A stretch of 11,398 bases of DNA from an uncultured Sediminibacterium sp. (GTDB taxonomy: Bacteria > Bacteroidota > Bacteroidia > Chitinophagales > Chitinophagaceae), in NCBI GenBank assembly GCA_937907555.1, contig CALEST010000318.1, positions 1 through 11,398 of the forward strand, read 5' to 3'. This document shows positions 6,257 to 11,398 of this stretch, piece by piece. Below the pieces are notes generated by a model that was not told where the DNA came from, searched no databases, and saw only the letters and a list, made by a program, of their open reading frames with translations. Both the position numbers and the translations under genes were made by a program. The first letter of the stretch is position 1, and each line of letters begins with the position of its first letter.

Positions 6257-6799
6257 TTATTCGCTGTCTTTGAGCTGATATATTTCTTTGAGGTTTCTGC
6301 CGAAACCATCATAATCCAGTCCGTATCCCAGCACAAATCGATTGGGAATGCTAAAGCAGCAGTAGTCTATATGAACGGGATAAATAGTTGCATCTGGCTT
6401 ATGCAACAATACCGCCATTTTTACCGAAGCGGGTTGCTGGTGAAATAACTGAGGAATAAATTCATGCATGGTTTTACCCGTGTCTATAATATCTTCCAGT
6501 AAAATCAGGTGACGGTCTCTGATATCCGTATCCAACCCTATTGCGGTAATTACATTACCAGTGGATTTTGTTCCTTTATAGGAAGCCAGTTTAATAAAAC
6601 AGATTTCTGCCTCAATAGTGATTTGTTTAAACAAATCTGAGGCAAACATGAAGGAGCCATTCAATACGCCAATAAACAAAGGTTTTTTGCCCTCATATTC
6701 TTTGCTAATCAGCTTTCCCAGCTCACTAACTTTTTCCTGAATTAAAGACTCAGGTAAATAGGGTTCAAATGTTTTGTTGAAAAGCTGAATATCAGACAT
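6257..6799 (-). CDS. hpt: Hypoxanthine phosphoribosyltransferase
   Basis: This cytoplasmic purine-salvage enzyme converts hypoxanthine (and usually guanine) plus PRPP to IMP (or GMP). The 180-residue length is typical. The PRPP-binding motif is LLEDIIDTGKT at 100-110, with the acidic pair E102-D103 and the D106-T107-G108-K109-T110 phosphate loop. FIGVLNGSFMFASDL (42-56) is the PPi-binding loop region, and ASYKGTKSTG (72-81) corresponds to the flexible active-site loop. The C-terminal part has FSIPNRFVLGYGLDYDGFGRN, including the F-x-G-Y-G-x-D-Y signature, with an aromatic residue that stacks on the purine. The start lies only 2 nt after the stop of the glucosaminidase gene, so translational coupling is likely. 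Xanthine or guanine preference cannot be decided from sequence. Confidence 0.95.
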   Translation of the reverse strand: MSDIQLFNKTFEPYLPESLIQEKVSELGKLISKEYEGKKPLFIGVLNGSFMFASDLFKQITIEAEICFIKLASYKGTKSTGNVITAIGLDTDIRDRHLILLEDIIDTGKTMHEFIPQLFHQQPASVKMAVLLHKPDATIYPVHIDYCCFSIPNRFVLGYGLDYDGFGRNLKEIYQLKDSE

Positions 6800-6801
6800 G
6801 A

Positions 6802-7929
6802 TTATTTTCTATTTGGAGTTGACTTGCCGGATAAAGGCATCTTTAGAAATACCTTGGTGCCCGGAGTAGGTAAAGCTGATTTATTTAAGTGGTTATTGTA
6901 CTGCAATATATTCTCTAGTCTAACGCCATTAAGTTGTGCAATTTCAAAAAGTGTTTCACCTGCTTTGACTATATAAAATTCCTGTTCTCCTTTTTTGGGT
7001 TTCTTTTCCAGATAAATTAACTGATCTTCAGCAATAATATCTGTTTCTTCCAGTTCATTGTATTGCAGAATTTTTGCCAATGAAATATTATGTTGATTGG
7101 CTATTGCCAGCAAAGATGTGCCCGCTTTTACGAGAATTACACTGGTATTATTTATCGTGAATACAGATTCCGGAAAATTGTAGTGACCGTATTTGGCTTT
7201 GGGAGAATTACTCCTTTGCTCTGTTGGAATAAAGGTCTCAGAAGCTGGTTCATTGTCTGCGCTTGGTTCCTGTTTTTTTATTTCCTGACTGGTCCCTAAT
7301 GCTTCTGCTCCCTTAATTGTGTTGTTATTATTTGTATTGGATGGTACAAGGTCTCTGGCTCTGTCAGTTTGAGCCAGCACCTGAGTATTGTAATCGTTGG
7401 GTTGTGGATTACTCATTCTGGCCAATGCCATTGTATTGTACTGGTCCAGCTGATAATCCTTTACAATTTTCATTAGTTTCTGTGCGTATGTTGGGGCAGT
7501 GGCATAACCGGCTTTCTTTAATCCTTTGGCCCAGGCTTCTGTATCTGTAGGATTAAGTTTAAACAGAAATTGATAATGAGCCCTTGTTCTGAGAAAGTCT
7601 GAATGATCTTTAAAAGAAGCGGCAGGATTATCATAGACCCTGAAACATTCCCCCTTTGCATCATCATCGTGATATGTTTTAGCTCCTGTCCATTCTGTTT
7701 TGCATTTAATACCGAAATGATTATTGGATCTTTTTACCAGTGGGCTTTCGCCAGACTGCGATTCCAGCACTGCCTGAGCCAACGTAATGGCAGCAGGAAC
7801 GCCGGAGCGTATCATTTCTTCAATAGCTATATCCTTGTACTGATCAATATATGCAATGGTCTTGCTATTCTGTGCATGCAAATGCGCAAAACAAAATAGG
7901 CTGACCAAACTAAAAATCCACTTCATCAT
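6802..7929 (-). CDS. Exported glucosaminidase (GH73/FlgJ-like) with two LysM domains
   Basis: This is a peptidoglycan hydrolase that probably cleaves N-acetylglucosaminyl bonds in the periplasm or at the cell surface. A signal peptide covers about residues 1-19 (cleavage near HAQ). The glucosaminidase domain spans about 25-162: VPAAITLAQAVLESQSGES (44-62) with the probable catalytic glutamate E56, then NNHFGIKC (69-76), the YHDDDAKGECFRVYDNPAASF stretch (86-106) and the closing GYATAPTYAQKL (141-152). C76 and C95 could form a disulfide. A low-complexity linker rich in N, Q, S and E (about 165-245) leads to two LysM modules, about 263-308 and 317-363 (FYIVKAGETLFEIAQLNGV), which bind glycan chains. 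The start overlaps the stop of the upstream methyltransferase as ATGA. A second ATG follows directly (7926), so the start is uncertain by one codon. Confidence 0.93.
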   Translation of the reverse strand: MMKWIFSLVSLFCFAHLHAQNSKTIAYIDQYKDIAIEEMIRSGVPAAITLAQAVLESQSGESPLVKRSNNHFGIKCKTEWTGAKTYHDDDAKGECFRVYDNPAASFKDHSDFLRTRAHYQFLFKLNPTDTEAWAKGLKKAGYATAPTYAQKLMKIVKDYQLDQYNTMALARMSNPQPNDYNTQVLAQTDRARDLVPSNTNNNNTIKGAEALGTSQEIKKQEPSADNEPASETFIPTEQRSNSPKAKYGHYNFPESVFTINNTSVILVKAGTSLLAIANQHNISLAKILQYNELEETDIIAEDQLIYLEKKPKKGEQEFYIVKAGETLFEIAQLNGVRLENILQYNNHLNKSALPTPGTKVFLKMPLSGKSTPNRK

Positions 7930-8570
7930 GCTTTTCTCTTTTTTATGATGCTGATTCCATCTCTTATGGAAAGCATCACTTGTTCTGTTCTGGGATCATT
8001 TTGAACGTGTTCGTTGAATGCATGTATGGCTTTTGCATTTTTACCTTTCAGCGGGTCTTCCAGAACCTGTCCATGAAAAAGAACATTGTCTGCTATAATA
8101 AACCCCCTTTCTGATAAAACCGGTAACACCATTTCGTAATAATCAATGTAACTTGTTTTATCTGCATCAATGAACACCAAATCCCATTTGAAGGGCAAAC
8201 CAGGTATGATTTCCCTTGCATTTCCGACGTGCAAAGTTATCTGCTTATTTGCATTAAATTTCTTAAAATTTTCGGCTGCCGTCTGTGCATCTTCTGGTCT
8301 TAGTTCAATCGTATGAATCATGCCATCTTCCGGTAGGCCTTTTTGAAGGCAAAGTGCACTATATCCGGTAAAAGTGCCAATTTCCAGTACAAATCTGGGC
8401 TGTATCATGGCACATATCATGCTTAGGAACTGTCCTTGTACGACCCCGCTCAACATATGAGACAAAGGGTGCTGAGCAATGGTTTGCTCACTGATTGCCC
8501 TTAAAGCTTCTGTTTCGGGACTCGTAAATTTTGCCGTATAGGATTCAACAAGGGGGGAGATGATTTCCAT
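7926..8570 (-). CDS. SAM-dependent O-methyltransferase, catechol/caffeoyl-CoA type (family 3)
   Basis: The 214-residue soluble product is of normal length for small bacterial metal-dependent O-methyltransferases. The SAM-binding motif I is VLEIGTFTGYSALCL (61-75), and E89 in IHTIEL matches the acidic residue that binds the SAM ribose. The metal-site residues fit D135 in DLVFIDADKTSY (130-141) and D161-N162 in IIADNVLFHGQV (158-169). The conserved C-terminal stretch is FNEHVQNDPRTEQVMLSIRDG (185-205). The natural acceptor is unknown; homologues act on catechol-like phenolics or small hydroxylated compounds. It lies 8 nt after the symporter gene and overlaps the next gene by 4 nt (ATGA), so it is part of the same message. 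Its link to the neighbouring wall hydrolase is not obvious. Confidence 0.93.
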   Translation of the reverse strand: MEIISPLVESYTAKFTSPETEALRAISEQTIAQHPLSHMLSGVVQGQFLSMICAMIQPRFVLEIGTFTGYSALCLQKGLPEDGMIHTIELRPEDAQTAAENFKKFNANKQITLHVGNAREIIPGLPFKWDLVFIDADKTSYIDYYEMVLPVLSERGFIIADNVLFHGQVLEDPLKGKNAKAIHAFNEHVQNDPRTEQVMLSIRDGISIIKKRKA

Positions 8571-8578
8571 TTGCCGGT

Positions 8579-10027
8579 TTATTTACTTCCCTTTTTTGAA
8601 ATTAGTAACAGGCCTATAAAAGTAAGTGCACCATTAATTATCAAGAGTTCCAATCCCACTTCATAAGACCCAAGCAAATCTTTTTGGAATTTATCCAGGA
8701 TAAAACAAATGATAGGAGCGGCTACACAAACATATGGTACCCATTTGTCTTTAACGGCTCTTTTTGTAATAATACCGAATGTAAATAAACCCAGTAAAGG
8801 TCCATATGTGTATGCTGCAATTTTTAACAATAAGCCAATCATGCTTGGGTCATTCACCCATTTAAAGACCAATACAAAAACAAGGAATATGGCAGCAAAA
8901 GTTAAATGTACTCTTTGTCTTATTTTTTTCTGTGCTGCTTCATCTAAATCGGCTCTTCGCTGAATTCCTATGATATCAATACAGAAGGTAGAGGTTAAAG
9001 CGGTAATGGCACCATCGGCGCTGGGAAATAGGGCAGATATCAGTGCAATAATAAATATTACTGATACAATCGGAGGCATATGTTCCATTGCCAGAACAGG
9101 GAAGATTTTATCTCCGGTTGCATCTATATTCAATCGTTCTGCATACAGATATAAAAGGCCACCAAGGAATAGGAAAATAACAATAACGGTTGCCAGAGTG
9201 ATGGCCATGGACATCACATTTTTCTGTGAATCCTTCAGTGTTTTAACAGAAATATTTTTTTGCATCATTTCCTGATCCATACCTGTCATGGTTACAGTAA
9301 TAAATGCTCCTGCAATGATTTGTTTTAAAAAGAAAAACTTACTGTTGGGATCGGTTACAAAAATGGTAGAGTAACCTCTGTCGTTCATTGCCTGTAAACT
9401 TTCTCCGAATCCCATATCCAGTTGATTCAGTATGTAGAATACACAGATCACCAGTCCGGCAAGCATACAAGTGGTTTGCAGAGTGTCTGTGTACACAATG
9501 GTCTTTACTCCACCTTCGTAAGTGTAGAGTAAAATCATAATAAGAATGATTAAAGTAGTTGCCCAGAAAGGAACATTGAAACTGTTTAAAATGGCTTCCT
9601 GTAAAATATTCACTACCAGGTACAATCTTGCGGTTGCCCCCAAGGTTCTGGATAATATAAAAAAGGAAGACCCGGTTTTATAGGCATTGAAACCCATTCT
9701 GGAACTCAGGTAATGATAGATGGATGTTAAATTTAGTCTGTAATATAGAGGAAGCAGTATGTAAGCAATCATGGCATAGCCTATGAGATAACCCAGTGTA
9801 ATCTGGATATAGGCAAATGACTCTTTGGCTACTGCACCGGGAACACTTACAAAAGTGACCCCGCTTAAGGAAGTTCCAACCATCCCGAATGCCACCAGCA
9901 TCCAGTTGCTATTTTTGTTTCCAATGAAAAAAGAGTGGTTATCACTGTTTTTTCCGGTGTACCAAGCAACTGCCAGTAAGATCAAAAAATACCCAATCAC
10001 AAAAGAAAATAGCAATAATGGAGACAT
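8579..10027 (-). CDS. Sodium:solute symporter (SSS family)
   Basis: This inner-membrane secondary transporter is 482 residues long with about 13 predicted hydrophobic helices, as is usual for SSS. Family hallmarks are the N-terminal GNKNSNWMLVAFGMVGTSLS segment (36-55), GYAMIAYILLPLYYRLNLTS (83-102), where ILLPLYYR is typical, and the SSS signature EGGVKTIVYTDTLQ (171-184). The helix expected to carry the second sodium site reads ALISALFPSADGAITALTS (328-346). The common motif is SSxDS; here it is PSADG, so one of the two usual hydroxyl residues is proline and the last is glycine. The substrate (sugar, amino acid, sialic acid or other) cannot be told from sequence. It is the first gene of the five-gene minus-strand unit and is divergent from the LOG gene. 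Confidence 0.92.
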   Translation of the reverse strand: MSPLLLFSFVIGYFLILLAVAWYTGKNSDNHSFFIGNKNSNWMLVAFGMVGTSLSGVTFVSVPGAVAKESFAYIQITLGYLIGYAMIAYILLPLYYRLNLTSIYHYLSSRMGFNAYKTGSSFFILSRTLGATARLYLVVNILQEAILNSFNVPFWATTLIILIMILLYTYEGGVKTIVYTDTLQTTCMLAGLVICVFYILNQLDMGFGESLQAMNDRGYSTIFVTDPNSKFFFLKQIIAGAFITVTMTGMDQEMMQKNISVKTLKDSQKNVMSMAITLATVIVIFLFLGGLLYLYAERLNIDATGDKIFPVLAMEHMPPIVSVIFIIALISALFPSADGAITALTSTFCIDIIGIQRRADLDEAAQKKIRQRVHLTFAAIFLVFVLVFKWVNDPSMIGLLLKIAAYTYGPLLGLFTFGIITKRAVKDKWVPYVCVAAPIICFILDKFQKDLLGSYEVGLELLIINGALTFIGLLLISKKGSK

Positions 10028-10051
10028 AGCAATTCGTTTGGTTAAAAGAAT

Positions 10052-10085
10052 TTTGTAAAGTAGTAAAAATAATTAAGGTATTTTG
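10052..10085 (+). promoter_or_regulatory. Weak candidate promoter for the LOG-family gene
   Basis: TTTG at 10052-10055 is followed by TATTTTG at 10079-10085, which is one base short of the TAnnTTTG box. The spacing is slightly long. Transcription would start about 15 nt before the preferred ATG at 10105. It overlaps the opposing candidate promoter for the symporter, so the two may compete. Confidence 0.22.
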
Positions 10086-10095
10086 TCTGTCCTAA
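10064..10095 (-). promoter_or_regulatory. Candidate promoter for the symporter-led operon
   Basis: On the minus strand TTAG (10095-10092) is followed after 20 nt by TATTTTTA (10071-10064). These match the Bacteroidota TTTG / TAnnTTTG pattern in three of four and five of six defined bases. Transcription would begin about 30 nt before the symporter ATG at 10027. Confidence 0.3.
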
Positions 10096-10104
10096 TTGTA
10101 TACA

Positions 10105-10644
10105 ATGAAAATTAAAAATATTGCAGTCTTCTGTGGGTCTAAATCAGGAAATGATCCCCGTTTTTTGGAAGAAACGATGATTCTTGGAAAATTAATGGCC
10201 GATAATGGTATCCGGCTGATTTACGGGGGAGGAAATAAAGGTTTGATGGGAGCCGTTGCAGATGCGGTTATGGAAGGTAAAGGGGAAGTAACCGGAATTA
10301 TTCCCGAAGTATTATTGGAGTGGGAGCATGAACACAAGGGGATTACCGATTTGCGCGTTGTGGGCGATATGCATAGCAGAAAAAAAATGCTTTATGAACT
10401 TTGTGATGCAGCCATCATTTTACCTGGAGGAAACGGCACACTGGATGAGCTTTTTGAAATGCTTACCTGGAATACGCTTAAGATTCACAACAAAAAAATT
10501 GTTTTGCTGAACATCAATGGATACTACAATCATTTGATTGCTCATATTGACACCATGTTTCAACAGGGTTTTCTTTATGAAGACTGGAAGCAACGTTTAT
10601 TGGTTGCCGGTTCAGCTACGGAAGCTATTTCCTTTTTGAGTTAA
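10105..10644 (+). CDS. LOG-family nucleoside 5'-monophosphate phosphoribohydrolase (TIGR00730-type Rossmann fold protein)
   Basis: LOG-family enzymes cut nucleoside or cytokinin-riboside 5'-monophosphates into the free base and ribose 5-phosphate; in bacteria the role is often purine nucleotide clean-up. The 179-residue product shows IAVFCGSKSG (5-14), RLIYGGGNKGLMGAVADA (37-54), GDMHSRKKMLYE (87-98) with the conserved R-K, and the diagnostic PGGNGTLDELFE (107-118), where E115 fits the catalytic glutamate. The closing part (TWNTLKIHNKKIVLLNINGYY) also matches. I chose the ATG at 10105. An in-frame TTG at 10096 would add three residues but is less likely. The gene is divergent from the symporter and overlaps the next gene tail-to-tail by 20 bp. 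Substrate specificity is not determined. Confidence 0.92.
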   Translation: MKIKNIAVFCGSKSGNDPRFLEETMILGKLMADNGIRLIYGGGNKGLMGAVADAVMEGKGEVTGIIPEVLLEWEHEHKGITDLRVVGDMHSRKKMLYELCDAAIILPGGNGTLDELFEMLTWNTLKIHNKKIVLLNINGYYNHLIAHIDTMFQQGFLYEDWKQRLLVAGSATEAISFLS

Positions 10645-11224
10645 GATAGAATCCAAACCCACCCCGGAAAATGGGTTGAGGATCACCGGCAATACCATCC
10701 CTGTAAGGAGAATTGACTGCCTGGTTTAAATCGATCATGATTGTTAAATAAGACAATTGTCTTCCGATTTCTCTGGTTCCATAACCAATTCCAGCAAGCA
10801 TACTTGGGGCTTGTAACTGTAGTTTGGTTGTTTGCCCGCTGATAGGGTCAGTTCTTGTAGAACTGATCCAGTTATACTCGGGTTGAATTTGTAAATGCAG
10901 AAAAGAAACCGGCCAAACCCTTAGAAAAGCACCCCCTCCGTAATTAAAATTTTTGTACTTGAAGGAATTAAATACAGATGCACTTTGAGAATAATAATTG
11001 AAATTCATAGCTACCCCAACGTCTACCCAGTTATTCAAACTATAACCAATGGTTGGGTTTAATCCCACATTAAAAAAGCGATTCGATAAACCCAGGTTTA
11101 AACTGGGGCCTATAAATACCCTGTTCCTGTCGAATCCTACAGGTTCTTCTAGCTTTTCCATCTGAGCAAAACCAGAAAAGCAGGTACTTATTAATATTGC
11201 GAAAATCAACACACACTTTTTCAT
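10625..11224 (-). CDS. Probable outer-membrane beta-barrel-like secreted protein, uncharacterised
   Basis: I do not recognise a named family. The 199-residue product has a clear Sec signal peptide (MKKCVLIFAILISTCFSGFA, cleavage before Q21). The mature part (about 179 residues) alternates short hydrophobic/aromatic strands with polar turns, as in small eight- to ten-stranded barrels: VFIGPSLNLGLSNRFFNVGL (36-55), DVGVAMNFNYYS, GGGAFLRVWPV, LHLQIQPEYNW, SMLAGIGYGT and FRGGFGFYL near the end. Glycine, asparagine and aromatic content is high. The chain ends NSKRK rather than with the terminal phenylalanine typical of Bam-assembled barrels, so a barrel is likely but not proven. The minus-strand TAG stop lies inside the end of the LOG gene. 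No clear promoter was seen upstream. Confidence 0.8.
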   Translation of the reverse strand: MKKCVLIFAILISTCFSGFAQMEKLEEPVGFDRNRVFIGPSLNLGLSNRFFNVGLNPTIGYSLNNWVDVGVAMNFNYYSQSASVFNSFKYKNFNYGGGAFLRVWPVSFLHLQIQPEYNWISSTRTDPISGQTTKLQLQAPSMLAGIGYGTREIGRQLSYLTIMIDLNQAVNSPYRDGIAGDPQPIFRGGFGFYLNSKRK

Positions 11225-11398
11225 AGCTGAACTTTTAGTAAAAATAGTTAATCCCTGCTGTTAGTGATTGACCGCCAGGGATTTTTTATGTCTCTCTAAT
11301 AGCAGAGATTAAACGACAATTTAATTGATAGTACTTGAAGAACTTTGTAAATTAAATCGGAGTGTTTGAAGTGTTACACTCCAGTTTAATAGTTAGTC
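11225..11398. other. Intergenic end of window, no gene seen
   Basis: These 174 bases are AT-rich and show no convincing reading frame on either strand. Besides the hairpin at 11250-11287 they contain a 7-bp inverted repeat GGAGTGT / ACACTCC (11359-11365 and 11376-11382) with a ten-base loop, and a short TCTCT / AGAGA repeat (11293-11297, 11304-11308). The region probably holds the leader and promoter of the barrel-like gene and perhaps the border of a gene beyond the window. Confidence 0.5.
11250..11287 (+). terminator. Terminator-like hairpin upstream of the barrel-like gene
   Basis: A perfect 8-bp inverted repeat pairs AATCCCTG (11250-11257) with CAGGGATT (11276-11283) across an 18-base loop. 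A run of six Ts (11282-11287) sits at the end of the right arm. The T-tract is on the plus strand, yet no plus-strand gene ends here. On the minus strand the same hairpin lies about 25 nt before the barrel-like gene's ATG, within its probable 5' leader, and is followed by AACTATTTTT, a weaker T-tract. It could be a terminator for an antisense transcript, a boundary element or a leader structure. Confidence 0.45.

Noticed and set aside
7300..7440. Low-complexity stretch rich in Asn codons within the glucosaminidase gene
   Set aside because: It encodes the flexible linker between the catalytic and LysM domains. There is no tandem repeat structure and no frame break.
10656..10677. Inverted repeat AACCCA / TGGGTT shortly after the LOG stop codon
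   Set aside because: It is a 6-bp stem without a T-tract and lies inside the coding part of the barrel-like gene. It is unlikely to be an intrinsic terminator.

Overview
The window reads as an ordinary chromosomal segment of a Bacteroidota bacterium, most likely Chitinophagaceae or a relative. The family-level placement is an inference. Supporting signs are a stand-alone type IX secretion (T9SS) sorting-domain protein, a YfbK-like vWA protein with an N-terminal carboxypeptidase-regulatory-like domain, A-rich leaders without Shine-Dalgarno boxes, several candidate promoters resembling the Bacteroidota pattern (TTTG near -33, TAnnTTTG near -7), and AT-rich coding. I see no phage, transposon, CRISPR array, tRNA or rRNA.

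Layout. Positions 1-375 hold the 3' end of a 3-oxoacid CoA-transferase subunit B gene. A thiol peroxidase of the AhpC/TSA family (439-909) follows and ends at a strong intrinsic terminator (925-974). Next is a 119-residue protein made only of a signal peptide and a T9SS-type sorting domain (1018-1377). It converges on an RlmI-like rRNA methyltransferase on the minus strand (1405-2580). The methyltransferase is divergent from the heat-shock pair grpE-dnaJ (2674-4425), which ends at a terminator (4448-4485) lying partly inside the last codons of the convergent vWA gene.

From 4464 to 10027 five minus-strand genes look like one transcription unit. In transcription order they are a sodium:solute symporter, a small O-methyltransferase, a LysM-bearing glucosaminidase, hypoxanthine phosphoribosyltransferase, and the vWA protein. 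Spacings are +8, -4, +2 and +44 nt. Divergent from the symporter is a LOG-family nucleotide phosphoribohydrolase (10105-10644), whose 3' end overlaps tail-to-tail with a secreted beta-barrel-like protein (10625-11224). The last 174 bases hold no gene but contain two hairpins.

Functionally the window mixes ketone-body/acyl-CoA metabolism, peroxide defence, protein folding, rRNA modification, purine salvage, nucleotide clean-up and envelope maintenance. I found no clearly new multi-gene system. The points most worth a second look are the orphan sorting-domain protein, the symporter's altered sodium-site motif, the unusual company in the five-gene unit, and the hairpins and terminators placed at gene borders.
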